Below are positions 34,283 through 44,226 of a DNA stretch of 64,000 nucleotides, in pieces. The stretch's first letter is position 1; the number at the start of each line of letters is the position of its first letter. Below the pieces are notes generated by a model. The model worked only from the letters and a program-made list of their open reading frames with translations. It was not told the DNA's origin and made no database searches. This DNA comes from an uncultured Eubacteriales bacterium (GTDB taxonomy: Bacteria; Bacillota; Clostridia; Oscillospirales; QAMX01), in the NCBI GenBank assembly GCA_934546935.1, contig CAKTEH010000011.1, positions 1-64,000 on the forward strand, in the 5' to 3' direction. Position numbers and translations under genes: made by a program.

Positions 34283-36376
34283 GTGGGCAAGCTGAAGAAG
34301 AGCTGGATGTTTTCAAAACAGTATTCAAAAGAGCGTACGCAGCGCATCGAAAAAGAAACGGCTATGTCCCGGCTTGCATCCCGTGTCCTGGCGGCGCGCG
34401 GCGCTGCTGACGGCCCCTCTGCGGAAGCATGGCTGGAGTACGATGCCCGGAGCCTGTATGATCCCTACCTGTTGCCGGATATGGACAAAGCGGTCGGTAT
34501 CATCCGGGAAAGCATTGCAAACAAGGAGAAAATCGCGGTTTTCGGAGATTATGACGTCGACGGTGTGACTTCGACCTGTGTTATGTTAAAATATTTCCGA
34601 TCTGTGGATACGCAGTGCGTTTATTATATCCCGGACCGGCTGAATGAAGGCTATGGCGTCAGCTGCGGTGCGCTGGAAAAGCTGGCGGCGCAGGGTATTA
34701 AGCTTGTAATTACTGTAGACACGGGGATCACAGCGTATGAAGAGGTGGAGTTTGCCCATAGCCTGGGCATGAAAATCGTGATTACGGACCATCATGAATG
34801 CCGGGAGCAGATTCCGGACGCGGAAGCGGTTGTCAATCCGAAGCGGTTCGACAGCCGGTATCCGTTTAAAGAGCTTGCGGGTGTTGGCGTTGCTTTTAAG
34901 CTGGTCTGCGCGCTGATGGGGCCGGAGAAGTTGGACATTGCCATTGTCCTATACGCGGCGCTGGCAGGGCTTGGGACGATTGCGGACCTGATGCCGCTTG
35001 TGGACGAAAACCGGGTTATCGCCGGCCTTGGGTTGGAGCGTCTGGCGGAAAACCCACCGCTTGGTTACATCGCTTTGGCGCAAAAATCCGGAGTTGATGA
35101 ATCCAAACGCGCCAGTGCGATTACGGTCAGCTATGTATTGGCTCCGCGCATCAATGCCGCCGGACGGTTTGGGTGCGCATATAAGTCTGTTGAACTGTTT
35201 CTGACGGAAACGCAAAGCGAGGCGGATCGACTTGCCGATGAGCTGTGTACAATGAACCGGCAGCGGCAGGAAATGGAAAACGGGATCCGGGATTCCGCAC
35301 TTGCAAAGATCGCCACGCAATGCGATATAGACAATGACAGCGCGGTGGTGCTCTGGGATGAAAACTGGCATCACGGTGTCATCGGGATTGTCAGTTCCAA
35401 GTTAGCTGACCAGCTTGGAAAACCTGTGATTTTGATCTGCGTCGATGGGGAAGAAGCCCGTGGTTCCGGCCGCAGTATTGAGGGGTTTAATCTTTTTGCG
35501 GCATTGAGCGCGACGAGCGAATACCTGACGCAATTCGGAGGCCATGAGCTGGCGACAGGGCTTACGTTGAAAAAAGAGAACCTGGAGGCGTTCCGGAGTG
35601 CGTTCCTTGCATATGCAAAGCGCGAGCTTCGTCCCGACGCCTGCATCCCGACTTTATATGTGGACTGTGAGGCGGAACCGGAGGATTTTTCCGTATCTTC
35701 AATTGCTTCGCTTTCTGTTTTAGAGCCTTTCGGCATGGCAAACCCGCAACCTGTGTTCTGTCTGCGGGATCTTCGGGTAGCCTGTGTTGTGCCAATTGGA
35801 AACGACCGCCATATGCGTTTGACACTGGCTGCGCGGGATCAGCGTTTTGACGCAGTACAGTTTTGTGCGACCGTCTATGATGCGCCGTTTGTCAAAGGCA
35901 GCTATGTGGACATTGTTTTTAATGCAGATATTAATACCTTCCGTGGTCAAAGCGTGCAGTTTATTTTAAAAGATGTGCGGCTTTCGCGTACCTCCGAACG
36001 GATTAATGCGCGGGATATCGATCTTTACCGTAAATTTATTGCCGGTATTTCCCTTACCGGGCCGCAGGCTGCCTATCTGTATCCATGCAGAAGCGAACAG
36101 GTGTGCGCCTGGAAATATATTGTTTCCAAAATGGTGGACGGGAAGTTCAAATGCCCGCCGGAGGATGCCGCGCTCCGGATCAAAACGGAAAGCGGTGTAA
36201 AGATGAACGCCGGAAAACTGCTGGTCTGTGCCGCCGCGTTTGCGGAACTTGGGTTTGTGAAATTTTCCTATGACGGTTTTGTCATGCGTGTAGAGATGGT
36301 TCCAGGGCATGCGCGCAGGGATATGGGACAGTCGGAGCTGATTTGCAGGCTGAAGCAGGCCGCGGCGCTTGTATGA
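34283..36376 (+). CDS. recJ: Single-stranded-DNA-specific exonuclease RecJ
   Basis: About 697 residues, within RecJ size range. It degrades single-stranded DNA 5' to 3' in recombination and mismatch repair. The DHH domain shows IAVFGDYDVDGVTSTCVM (metal ligands), TVDTGITAYEEV and ITDHHECREQIPDAEAVVNP; the DHHA1 domain shows WDENWHHGVIGIVSSKLAD and RGSGRSIEGFNLF near the middle; an OB-like domain and a C-terminal extension follow. GTG 34283 is chosen since AAAGGTG precedes it; an ATG at 34307 is possible. It heads a long plus-strand gene run. Confidence 0.93.
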   Translation: MGKLKKSWMFSKQYSKERTQRIEKETAMSRLASRVLAARGAADGPSAEAWLEYDARSLYDPYLLPDMDKAVGIIRESIANKEKIAVFGDYDVDGVTSTCVMLKYFRSVDTQCVYYIPDRLNEGYGVSCGALEKLAAQGIKLVITVDTGITAYEEVEFAHSLGMKIVITDHHECREQIPDAEAVVNPKRFDSRYPFKELAGVGVAFKLVCALMGPEKLDIAIVLYAALAGLGTIADLMPLVDENRVIAGLGLERLAENPPLGYIALAQKSGVDESKRASAITVSYVLAPRINAAGRFGCAYKSVELFLTETQSEADRLADELCTMNRQRQEMENGIRDSALAKIATQCDIDNDSAVVLWDENWHHGVIGIVSSKLADQLGKPVILICVDGEEARGSGRSIEGFNLFAALSATSEYLTQFGGHELATGLTLKKENLEAFRSAFLAYAKRELRPDACIPTLYVDCEAEPEDFSVSSIASLSVLEPFGMANPQPVFCLRDLRVACVVPIGNDRHMRLTLAARDQRFDAVQFCATVYDAPFVKGSYVDIVFNADINTFRGQSVQFILKDVRLSRTSERINARDIDLYRKFIAGISLTGPQAAYLYPCRSEQVCAWKYIVSKMVDGKFKCPPEDAALRIKTESGVKMNAGKLLVCAAAFAELGFVKFSYDGFVMRVEMVPGHARRDMGQSELICRLKQAAALV

Positions 36377-36500
36377 TTGAAAAACGGTTATAATTGTAGT
36401 ATAATGATGAAAAGCCGAATTGCTCCGGCTTTTCATCATTCTTTTATATGATTGCAGTTTGACTGTGTGTCCGGAGAAAAAAGGACGGAGGTGTATGTGT

Positions 36501-37133
36501 ATGCCTTTGCCGATGGTACATTTTGCAGTTGCGGACAGCCTTGTTCGTACAATGGGGATTGAGGATGAAGGGGCTTTTTATCTTGGCTCGATTGCGCCGG
36601 ACAGTGTTCATATGCGCACAGCTTATACACGGGAGGATAAGGACCGCTCGCATCTGCGGATAGACAGGGTACTATGGAAGGAAACCGTGCTGGCCTGGAT
36701 CCGGACGCAGCAGAAAGCGCCGCAGCGGGATTTTCGCCTTGGCTATGGCATCCATATCCTGACGGATTATTTCTGGAAGGAACGTGTATACCTGTCTTAT
36801 GCGCAAAGATACCGGCAGGATCCGGATCCTGCCGAAGATATCCGTGCGGCATATTATACGGATGCCGATCAGCTTGATTTTGTCCTTTATAAGATTTGGC
36901 CGCGGTGCGCTGCCGTATGGGATGCTTTGTACGCGGCGTCTGCTGCCGGTATAGAAGGATTGGTAAGCGCATGGGAAGTGGAAGCGTGGAAACAACGCAC
37001 GCTTTCCTGGTTCGATGAAGGCAAAAGCCTGCATGCCACTCCTGTCCGGTATCTGCGTTTTGAAGAAATAACAGATTTTGTGCAAGCTTCATCTGCATGG
37101 ATTGCAGATGTGCTGGAATTGCCGGCGGGTTAA
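36501..37133 (+). CDS. Zinc-dependent phospholipase C-like protein
   Basis: 210 residues. The N-terminus PLPMVHFAVADSLVRTMG, followed by GAFYLGSIAPDSVHMR and SHLRIDR, matches the family of small cytosolic proteins distantly related to zinc-dependent phospholipase C (PF00882). Candidate metal ligands are His-8, Asp in APDS, His in SHLR, and the HILTDYFWK segment. The enzymatic activity of this subgroup is not established. GGAGG lies nine bases before the ATG at 36501; an ATG two codons earlier is possible. It lies between recJ and relA. Confidence 0.7.
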   Translation: MPLPMVHFAVADSLVRTMGIEDEGAFYLGSIAPDSVHMRTAYTREDKDRSHLRIDRVLWKETVLAWIRTQQKAPQRDFRLGYGIHILTDYFWKERVYLSYAQRYRQDPDPAEDIRAAYYTDADQLDFVLYKIWPRCAAVWDALYAASAAGIEGLVSAWEVEAWKQRTLSWFDEGKSLHATPVRYLRFEEITDFVQASSAWIADVLELPAG

Positions 37134-37213
37134 TTGGGAAAATATCCGTATACAGGGATTTTTGGCAGTTTGCCTGCTTTATTTTTGATATCGGGAAAAT
37201 TACGGGTGTAAAT

Positions 37214-39355
37214 ATGAACGAAAAGATAGAAGCAATTATAAAAAAAATCAACTGTTCCAATGAAGATGCGCAGCGCATACGCTGCGCCTATGAAACGGCG
37301 GAGCGCTCCCATATGGGACAGCTTCGTTCTTCTGGGGAACCGTATATTATCCACCCGCTTGCCGTGGCGGAAATCCTGACGGATTATACCAGCGACGCCG
37401 ATACGATCATCGGCGGCCTGCTGCATGACTGTATTGAAGATACGGATACGGGTTATGAACAGATCAAATCGGCGTTTGGCGTGCGGGCTGCCGATCTGGT
37501 GGAAGGGGTAACGAAGCTGACGCGCATGCCGCATGTAACCCCCGAGGAAGAAGAAAGCGAGAACATCCGCAAGATGTTTCTGGCAATGGCGAAGGACATC
37601 CATGTTATCATTATCAAGCTTTGCGACCGGCTGCACAATATGCGCACGCTGATGTACAGGCCGGAACAGAAACAGCGGATTAAAGCTTTTGAATCCATGC
37701 AGATTTATGCGCCGATTGCACACCGGCTTGGCATGAACGCGATCAAGGATGAGCTGGAAGACCTGTCGATCATGTATCTTGACCCGGTTGGATATAAATA
37801 TATTATTGATTATCTGCACCGCAATGAAGCGGAACGCCAGAGTCTGCTCAACAGCATCATTGAACGGCTGAAAGCGCATCTGCATGAGCATGGTATAGAA
37901 GCCTGTGTGGAGGGCCGTGTCAAGCATATTTACGGTATTTATAATAAAGTGTATATGCATAACCGCGACATCGAGCAGGTTTATGATATTTACGCTGTGC
38001 GGGTAATCACGGATACAATCCCACAGTGTTATAATGTGCTGGGGCTGGTACATGAGCTTTACCATCCTATGCCCGGGCGGTTTAAAGACTATATCTACAC
38101 ACCCAAGCCCAATATGTACCAGAGCCTGCATACCACTGTCATTGGCCGTGACGGCATGCCCTTTGAGGTGCAGATCCGGACTTGGGATATGCACAATACC
38201 GCGGAATACGGTATTGCGGCGCACTGGAAATATAAGGACAATATCCATACAAACAGCCAGGACGAAATGTTTGCCTGGGTGCGGCGTTTCCTGGAGAGCC
38301 AGCAGGAAAACGATGACCGCGAAGAGTTTATTTCTGATCTGCGTATTGAGCTTTTTGCCGACGAGGTCTTTGTTTTCACTCCGAAAGGGGATATTGTCAA
38401 TCTGCCGATGGGTTCGACCGCGATTGACTTTGCTTATGCGATCCATTCCGCTATTGGGAATCGGATGATCGGCGCCCGTGTCAACGGCAAGATGATCCCG
38501 CTTGACCGGCCTTTGCAGAATGGGGATATTATTGAAGTCGTGACTTCCAATGCCTCGCGCGGGCCGAGCCGGGACTGGCTGAAAGTTGCCAAAACCGGGG
38601 AAGCGCGCAATAAAATCAAGCAGTGGTATAAAAAGGAAAAGCGGGAGGAAAACGTCCAACGGGGACGCGAGGAATTTGAATCTGAGCTGCGCCGGAACCT
38701 GCTGACCCATATGTTTGACGACGAGCAGCGGCAGGCACAGGTACTTAAGCGCTACAAATTTGATTCAATGGAGGATATGTACGCGGCTTTTGGCTATGGC
38801 GGGCTGAGCGTGCGCAAGGTTATCAACCATCTCGTTGAGGAACATAACCGGCTCGAACGCGCCCAGCGCAGCCAACCACGGGCTGTGAAGGAAACCAAGC
38901 CCACCTCCGGCGTGATCGTGGAGGGGATAGATAACTGCCTGATTAAATTTGCGCACTGCTGTACGCCAATCCCTGGAGATCATATCCTGGGTTATGTCAC
39001 CAAAGGCGCAGGTGTCAGCATCCATCGGGCAGACTGCACCAATATTATAGGCTTGTTGAAAAATCCGGAGAATTCGGAGCGGGTAATTAAAGTCCGCTGG
39101 GCAACCAGGACGGAGGAATATTACAGTGCTGCGCTCCAGATTACCGGTGTAAACCGCATTGGCATCCTGGCAGATATTACGCGCCTGATTAGTGAAATGA
39201 ATATCAGCCTGACTAACATGAAGGCAAACGACGTCGCTTCCAACGTGGTGGTTGATGTGACGGTTAACCTGCATAATGCCGAACAGCTTGGGCAGCTTGT
39301 GATCAAATTGAAAAAAATTGAAGGCGTTGATGAAGTGACGCGGATTATACGGTGA
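37214..39355 (+). CDS. relA: Bifunctional (p)ppGpp synthetase/hydrolase (Rel)
   Basis: 713 residues with the full Rel domain order. The hydrolase HD domain (residues 1-200) has GEPYIIHPLAVAEIL, the HD pair in GGLLHDCIEDT, and LCDRLHNMRTL, so hydrolysis is probably active. The synthetase domain (about 210-350) has VYDIYAVRVITDTIPQCYN and GRFKDYIYTPKPNMYQSLHT. TGS (about 385-450: VFVFTPKGDIVNLPMGSTAI) and a C-terminal ACT domain (ITGVNRIGILADITRLISEM) follow. It controls the stringent response at the ribosome. The ATG at 37214 matches the family start. Confidence 0.95.
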   Translation: MNEKIEAIIKKINCSNEDAQRIRCAYETAERSHMGQLRSSGEPYIIHPLAVAEILTDYTSDADTIIGGLLHDCIEDTDTGYEQIKSAFGVRAADLVEGVTKLTRMPHVTPEEEESENIRKMFLAMAKDIHVIIIKLCDRLHNMRTLMYRPEQKQRIKAFESMQIYAPIAHRLGMNAIKDELEDLSIMYLDPVGYKYIIDYLHRNEAERQSLLNSIIERLKAHLHEHGIEACVEGRVKHIYGIYNKVYMHNRDIEQVYDIYAVRVITDTIPQCYNVLGLVHELYHPMPGRFKDYIYTPKPNMYQSLHTTVIGRDGMPFEVQIRTWDMHNTAEYGIAAHWKYKDNIHTNSQDEMFAWVRRFLESQQENDDREEFISDLRIELFADEVFVFTPKGDIVNLPMGSTAIDFAYAIHSAIGNRMIGARVNGKMIPLDRPLQNGDIIEVVTSNASRGPSRDWLKVAKTGEARNKIKQWYKKEKREENVQRGREEFESELRRNLLTHMFDDEQRQAQVLKRYKFDSMEDMYAAFGYGGLSVRKVINHLVEEHNRLERAQRSQPRAVKETKPTSGVIVEGIDNCLIKFAHCCTPIPGDHILGYVTKGAGVSIHRADCTNIIGLLKNPENSERVIKVRWATRTEEYYSAALQITGVNRIGILADITRLISEMNISLTNMKANDVASNVVVDVTVNLHNAEQLGQLVIKLKKIEGVDEVTRIIR

Positions 39356-39359
39356 AGCG

Positions 39360-39821
39360 ATGAAAGCGGTAATTCAGAGGGTGCGCGGCGCGCAGGTGGA
39401 AGTAGAAGGCCGCGTTGTAGGCGCTTGCGAAGGCGGGCTTTTTGTGTTGCTCGGCGTTGTACAGGGGGATGCGCAGGAGGATGCAGCTATCCTGGCGAAA
39501 AAAATTGTACAGCTTCGGGTATTTGAAGATGAAAATGACAAGATGAACCTTTCCCTGCTGCAAACTGGCGGCGGATTGCTGGTTGTGTCCAATTTTACCC
39601 TCGCCGCGGACTGTACAGGCGGACGCCGTCCCAGCTTTTTCGGCGCAATGCCTCCGCAGGAAGCGCAGGCGCTGTATATGTATTTCGTCGACTGCTGCCG
39701 TGCTGAGGGCGCTGCGACGCAGACCGGTATTTTTGGCGCGCATATGCACATAAAGCAGCATAACGACGGTCCTGTAACAATTTTGCTGGACTCCAATGAA
39801 CTAAAGAGGAAAAAATCATGA
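39360..39821 (+). CDS. dtd: D-aminoacyl-tRNA deacylase
   Basis: 153 residues, normal length. It removes D-amino acids (and glycine from tRNA-Ala) from mischarged tRNAs. Motifs: N-terminal MKAVIQRVRGAQVEVEG, active-site LLVVSNFTLAADCTGGRRPS, and the C-terminal GIFGAHMHI with NDGPVTILLDS carrying the cross-subunit Gly-Pro. The usual SQFTL is SNFTL here, a variant I have seen as plausible in Clostridia. It starts 4 bp after relA and overlaps the next gene by 4 bp, so they are co-translated. Confidence 0.94.
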   Translation: MKAVIQRVRGAQVEVEGRVVGACEGGLFVLLGVVQGDAQEDAAILAKKIVQLRVFEDENDKMNLSLLQTGGGLLVVSNFTLAADCTGGRRPSFFGAMPPQEAQALYMYFVDCCRAEGAATQTGIFGAHMHIKQHNDGPVTILLDSNELKRKKS

Positions 39822-40462
39822 AGATTGAAACCATCCCGGTTGGGCTTATCCGCACCAACTGCTATATTGCTTTTGACCCGCAGACGCGTGAAGCGTTTAT
39901 TGTGGATCCGGGGGATACCGCTGCAAAAATCCTGGGTTTTATTGAAAAAAACGGCCTACATGTGACGCATATCCTCCTTACGCACAGCCATTTTGACCAC
40001 ATCCTTGCGCTTGCCGATGTACAGGCTGCAACCGGGGCGTTGGTGTGCGTCCATGAACTGGAGGCAGGCTGCGTGGAAACGCCGGATCACACGGAAACCC
40101 GTTCGCTGCGTATGCCCGACATCTATATAAAACCGGCTAAAGCGGATATAAGACTGAAAGATGGCGACCGGCTGGCGCTGGCAGGGGGAGAATTTACGGT
40201 TTTGCATACGCCGGGGCATACGCGCGGCAGCGTTTGCTATGATAATGGGGAAGTTATTTTTTCCGGGGATACGCTTTTTAAGGATGACTGCGGACGTACC
40301 GACCTGCCCGGCGGGAGCTTTGCGGATATGCAGGCATCGCTTCGCCGCTTGTATGGCCTGCCCGGAGACCGCATTGTGTATCCCGGCCATGATGTTTCCA
40401 CAACGCTTGCGCGGGAGCGTACGGCCAATACCGACATGCTTCGCGCCGTGCGCGCCGTATAA
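39818..40462 (+). CDS. Metallo-beta-lactamase fold hydrolase (glyoxalase II-like)
   Basis: 214 residues. The metal-binding motif is LLTHSHFDHILALADV (HXHXDH), followed by HTPGHTRGSVCY, FSGDTLF and VYPGHD. The size and the N-terminus (NCYIAFDPQTREAFIVDPGD) fit the YcbL/glyoxalase-II-like group of thioester hydrolases. Substrate unknown. It overlaps dtd (4 bp) and hemZ (1 bp). Confidence 0.9.
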   Translation: MKIETIPVGLIRTNCYIAFDPQTREAFIVDPGDTAAKILGFIEKNGLHVTHILLTHSHFDHILALADVQAATGALVCVHELEAGCVETPDHTETRSLRMPDIYIKPAKADIRLKDGDRLALAGGEFTVLHTPGHTRGSVCYDNGEVIFSGDTLFKDDCGRTDLPGGSFADMQASLRRLYGLPGDRIVYPGHDVSTTLARERTANTDMLRAVRAV

Positions 40463-41880
40463 TGCAGATCCTGCTGGAGGGCAGCGACGCCCATTATACG
40501 CTGGAGCAGCTTGCACAGACGCTTTTTGCAGGGGAAGAGCTTGAAATCCGGTGCCGGGTATCCCAGACCCAGGCGCGTATCAATGCGATATGCAGGATAA
40601 CGCGTGCAGGACGGCAGTCCCGCGCCTGTGCATGGTCGGCAAAGCCAGAGGATGCGTATGCCTGCCGCCATGCGCACCGCCTGACGCTTGCCCGTGCCCT
40701 GTACAGGGCTGCGCTGCCGCTTCTGGATGTGCCGCCGGAGTGGGGGATGCTGTCGGGTGTGCGTCCGGCCAAGTTGGTGCGCGCGCAGCTGGAGGCGGGG
40801 AAATCCCCGCAGCAGGCGCAGCGTTGGCTGGAAAGGACCTATTTTGTAACGCCTCAGAAGGCGCGGTTATGCACCCAGGCGGCGGAAGCCGCATTCTCCG
40901 CGCAGGAAAGCTTGAGGCCGCGTGATATCCTGCTTTACGTGCATATCCCCTTCTGCCCGTCGAGATGCAGCTATTGTTCTTTTGTCAGCATGTCAGCGGG
41001 GGATTACGCGCGTTATGGGGAAGCTTATTTCCGGGCGCTTATGCGGGAGCTTAACGCTTTGGAGGCGCTTGTTCATGCTTGCCAACTTCATGTCCGCGCC
41101 ATTTATATCGGTGGTGGTACGCCTGCGGTTCTGGATGCGGAAAGCTTATCTGGATTATGCGCGCGTTTGCACGCGCTTGCGCCGGCGGCGGAATTTACTG
41201 TTGAAGCCGGACGTCCTGACGTAATCGACGCCCAAAAGCTTGCGGCGCTCCGGGAGTCCGGCGTACAACGTGTCTGTGTCAATCCGCAGACTCTGCATAA
41301 CCGTACGCTTGCAGCGATAGGACGGCGGCATACGAGCGCCGATTTCTATCAGGCTTTTGCACTCGCGCGCCAGGCGGATTTCCGTGCGGTCAACGTGGAT
41401 CTTATCGCGGGCCTTCCCGGAGAGACGGAAGCGGATTTTCAAAACACGCTTGATGCTGTGGCGGCGCTTGCGCCGGAAAATGTTACAGTACATACCCTTG
41501 CGGTGAAGCGTTCTAGTTTTTTGAATGAGGCTGCTTATCAACCCGCGCCGGCGCAGCGGCTGCATACGATGCTGGATTATGCAGGCAAAACGCTTGCGCG
41601 GATGGGTTATGTGCCATATTATCTTTACAGGCAGAAGAATATGGGCGGCAGCTTTGAAAATGTCGGTTTTGCACAGCCAGGGGAAGAATGCTTTTACAAT
41701 ATCTGTATGATGGAAGAAATCGGGGATGTTATTGCCCTGGGAGCGGGCGCTTCGACGAAACTGACCCGGCATGGGATCCGGCGGCGCGTCAACCCCAAAT
41801 ACCCAAGGGAATATATTACGCGCATTGACGAGATTCTATCAGATTTTGATTGGATGAAACGGTATTTTTATGAGGAATGA
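40462..41880 (+). CDS. hemZ: Radical SAM coproporphyrinogen III oxidase-like protein HemZ
   Basis: 472 residues. A HemZ-type N-terminal extension (about 150 residues, containing GMLSGVRPAKLVRAQLEAG) precedes the radical SAM core with the cluster motif CPSRCSYC (CX3CX2C) in YVHIPFCPSRCSYCSFVS and IYIGGGTPAVLDAESL. HemZ proteins are related to oxygen-independent coproporphyrinogen dehydrogenase; their activity in anaerobes lacking heme synthesis is uncertain. The ATG overlaps the preceding stop (TAATG), indicating coupling. Confidence 0.9.
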   Translation: MQILLEGSDAHYTLEQLAQTLFAGEELEIRCRVSQTQARINAICRITRAGRQSRACAWSAKPEDAYACRHAHRLTLARALYRAALPLLDVPPEWGMLSGVRPAKLVRAQLEAGKSPQQAQRWLERTYFVTPQKARLCTQAAEAAFSAQESLRPRDILLYVHIPFCPSRCSYCSFVSMSAGDYARYGEAYFRALMRELNALEALVHACQLHVRAIYIGGGTPAVLDAESLSGLCARLHALAPAAEFTVEAGRPDVIDAQKLAALRESGVQRVCVNPQTLHNRTLAAIGRRHTSADFYQAFALARQADFRAVNVDLIAGLPGETEADFQNTLDAVAALAPENVTVHTLAVKRSSFLNEAAYQPAPAQRLHTMLDYAGKTLARMGYVPYYLYRQKNMGGSFENVGFAQPGEECFYNICMMEEIGDVIALGAGASTKLTRHGIRRRVNPKYPREYITRIDEILSDFDWMKRYFYEE

Positions 41881-42487
41881 GCTTGTCCTGCCGATCCTTG
41901 GACAGGAAGTGGTTTTTAAAACCGGAGAAGGCCTTTTTTCCCCATCCGCTCCTGACCGGGGCACGATGGCAATGCTCCGCCATGTTTCCATTACAGCCGC
42001 GGACCGGGTACTGGACTTGGGATGCGGGTGGGGTTATGTCAGTGCATATGCCTGCATTGCTGGTGCTGCGCGCGTGGATGCATGCGATGTGGATGTACGG
42101 GCTGCCTGCGCCGCAGCTGAAAATATGCAGCGCTGCGGGTTTGCAGTCCAGGTCGCTGTAAGCGACGGCCTGGATGCTGTAGAGGCATACGACTATACGC
42201 TGATCCTCTCAAATCCGCCGTATCAGAGCGACTTTTCCGTGGCTAAAAAATTTATCGCTCAAAGCTGGGAGCATCTTTGCATAGGCGGCTGGCTGGTTAT
42301 GGTAACCAAGCGAAGGGAATGGTATAAAAACCGGATAATTGCTGTTTTTGGCGGTGTAAGGGTTGAAGAAGATGACGGATATTTTGTATTTACTGCTCAA
42401 AAACGTCCGCTAAAGCCGAAGAGGGAAACGCAGGCACCAAAGCTTTCCAAAAAGTTGGCACGGAAGCAGGCGCGGGGAGGAAGGTAA
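41870..42487 (+). CDS. Class I SAM-dependent methyltransferase (RsmC-like)
   Basis: 205 residues. SAM-binding motif VLDLGCGWGYVSAYA, acidic residue CDVDVRA at the end of strand 2, and the NPPY tetrad (LILSNPPYQSD) typical of enzymes that methylate exocyclic amino groups of bases. The basic C-terminal tail (KRPLKPKRETQ, KKLARKQARGGR) would suit RNA binding. Probably an rRNA guanine-N2 methyltransferase. It overlaps hemZ by 11 bp. Confidence 0.85.
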   Translation: MRNELVLPILGQEVVFKTGEGLFSPSAPDRGTMAMLRHVSITAADRVLDLGCGWGYVSAYACIAGAARVDACDVDVRAACAAAENMQRCGFAVQVAVSDGLDAVEAYDYTLILSNPPYQSDFSVAKKFIAQSWEHLCIGGWLVMVTKRREWYKNRIIAVFGGVRVEEDDGYFVFTAQKRPLKPKRETQAPKLSKKLARKQARGGR

Positions 42488-42488
42488 A

Positions 42489-43427
42489 ATGAAACGCAAC
42501 AATATAAACTATCGCAATTACCGGGAGTTGGAATGGATTAATACAAAGCTGCGCGAAGATGCACAGGGATTTGTCAAGGTATGTGAGCAGGAATATTTTG
42601 CAAAGCTTGACGCTGCCGCGCAGGAAATTGCAGAAAATGTCAATCGGGCAGGGGTTATTCTCCTTGCCGGCCCATCCAGTTCCGGAAAAACGACCAGCGC
42701 ATACCGTTTGTGCGCGCGGCTTGCGGCGCTTGGGATCCGAACGCAGACAGTGAGTATGGATGACTATTTTATGACGATAGACCGTCATAATCCGGAGCTT
42801 GATTTTGAAGCTCCGGAACGGCTTGATATTGCCCTGCTGCGCCAGCATATGCAGATCCTGTCTGCCTGCGGCGAAGTGCAGCTGCCGCAGTATGATTTCC
42901 ATACCGGCATACAGAGCCTGTCCGGGCGGCGGATCTGCCGCGAAAAGGGGAGCGCGGTTATTTTTGAGGGGCTTCATGCGCTGTCGGACCTGTTTGACGA
43001 TACAGGCCCGGCAATACGGATTTATATCAGTCCGCGTATGCGTGTGACAAAGGATGGAGAACTTTTTCTAACGCCGGAGGCGTTGCGTTTTCTGCGCCGC
43101 AGCGTGCGGGATGTGCGCTTCCGCAGCGCAGATTTTGCACGCACGCTATCCTTGTGGCCCAATGTGATTCGGGGTGAACGGCGTTATGTACTGCCATCGA
43201 AGGCAAATGCGGATATTTTAATTGATACTTCAATGGCCTATGAGCCCGGCATGCTGTCTGTTGCGGCCGGCGATGCGCTTTCGGGATTGGATCCGCAGGC
43301 GCTGGCGGCAGTTGGGCTTGCGGATATTGCAGAAAAGCTTCGCGCCGTTGAAAAACTGGATCTTGCTTGGATTCCGAGCGATTCCATGATGCGGGAATTC
43401 ATCGGAAATGAAGGGTTATCGCATTAA
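42489..43427 (+). CDS. Nucleoside (uridine-kinase-like) P-loop kinase
   Basis: 312 residues. Walker A is LLAGPSSSGKTTSAYRL near residue 60, and the nucleoside/metal motif VSMDDYFMTIDRH follows. VIFEGLHALSDLF is the equivalent of Walker B. In many Clostridia this kinase is fused to a TGS/ThrRS-like N-terminal half; here only a short N-terminal segment precedes the kinase domain. It begins one base after the methyltransferase stop with GGGAGGAAGG upstream, as the last gene of the relA-dtd-hemZ run. Confidence 0.88.
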   Translation: MKRNNINYRNYRELEWINTKLREDAQGFVKVCEQEYFAKLDAAAQEIAENVNRAGVILLAGPSSSGKTTSAYRLCARLAALGIRTQTVSMDDYFMTIDRHNPELDFEAPERLDIALLRQHMQILSACGEVQLPQYDFHTGIQSLSGRRICREKGSAVIFEGLHALSDLFDDTGPAIRIYISPRMRVTKDGELFLTPEALRFLRRSVRDVRFRSADFARTLSLWPNVIRGERRYVLPSKANADILIDTSMAYEPGMLSVAAGDALSGLDPQALAAVGLADIAEKLRAVEKLDLAWIPSDSMMREFIGNEGLSH

Positions 43428-43451
43428 ATCGCCTCTTTTTTGAAAAAAATC

Positions 43452-43480
43452 TTGCCTTTGCCATAAGACAGGTTTATAAT
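43452..43480 (+). promoter_or_regulatory. Sigma-A promoter of the zinc-ribbon gene
   Basis: TTGCCT and TATAAT with a 17-bp spacer; the ATG is 42 bp downstream. Confidence 0.7.
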
Positions 43481-43522
43481 ATAAATATAAATTCTAAAAG
43501 CGGACTGAAAGGAGTATCACAT

Positions 43523-44113
43523 ATGGAAATCAATGTAAGGGATCTTTTGAATAAAGTAAAATCTACTGCGCAGCAGGTCGGCAATAAGGCCACGAAACTG
43601 GGTAAGGAATGGATGTCCAATACCAAGCTCAATTTCCGTGTAATGGAACTCGGATCGCAGATTGATGCGGATTTTAAAGCTGCGGGGAAGCTTTTGTATG
43701 AAGTGCACCGCGGGGAAGAAATTGATCCGGAGGCAATTGATGAAGTATTGGCAGAAATCGACGGGAAGCAGGCGGAGCTTGAGGCACTGAAAGATGCGCT
43801 TGCAAAGGCAAAAGCGGCGTATACCTGCCCGAGCTGTGGGAAAAATGTAGGAAAGAGTGCGGCTTATTGTTCTGCCTGCGGTACAAGGATTGAGCGTCCC
43901 GAGCCGGAAATGGAGGTTGAAGTTGTCTGCGGAGAGCCCTGCGGCGAAGAATGTGAAGCGCCTTCGGAAGAGGCGGCTGAAGATGCCGCATGCAGCTGTG
44001 AAAATGCACAGCCTGAATGCTGTGCGCAGCCCGAGGCGGCTGCCTGCTGCGGTGCGGACGAGGAAAAGGCTGCCGAAACCAATGCATGTGCAGGCGAGAC
44101 CGAATCGTTATAA
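43523..44113 (+). CDS. Coiled-coil zinc-ribbon protein with Cys/Glu/Ala-rich tail
   Basis: 196 residues. An alpha-helical N-terminal part (about 1-100) is followed by a zinc ribbon with two CXXC pairs (TCPSCGKNVG and YCSACGTR, residues about 102-122). The last 70 residues are Glu/Ala-rich with nine or more extra cysteines, including CC pairs. It resembles small zinc-ribbon proteins common in Clostridia whose role is unknown. AAAGGAG precedes the ATG. Confidence 0.75.
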   Translation: MEINVRDLLNKVKSTAQQVGNKATKLGKEWMSNTKLNFRVMELGSQIDADFKAAGKLLYEVHRGEEIDPEAIDEVLAEIDGKQAELEALKDALAKAKAAYTCPSCGKNVGKSAAYCSACGTRIERPEPEMEVEVVCGEPCGEECEAPSEEAAEDAACSCENAQPECCAQPEAAACCGADEEKAAETNACAGETESL

Positions 44114-44226
44114 GATTTTTTCTGTGCGGGTATCCGGTTTGCAGGAAGAGCGTGGAAATAGGATCATGTTCTGCCGCGTCTGTTATGATAGGGCCGGAAT
44201 CGTCCGGAAAGCGTAAACATAATAAA

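Noticed and set aside
37130..38710. 526-codon minus-strand frame opposite relA
   Set aside because: Mirror of the Rel domains; no ribosome-binding site or recognisable family.
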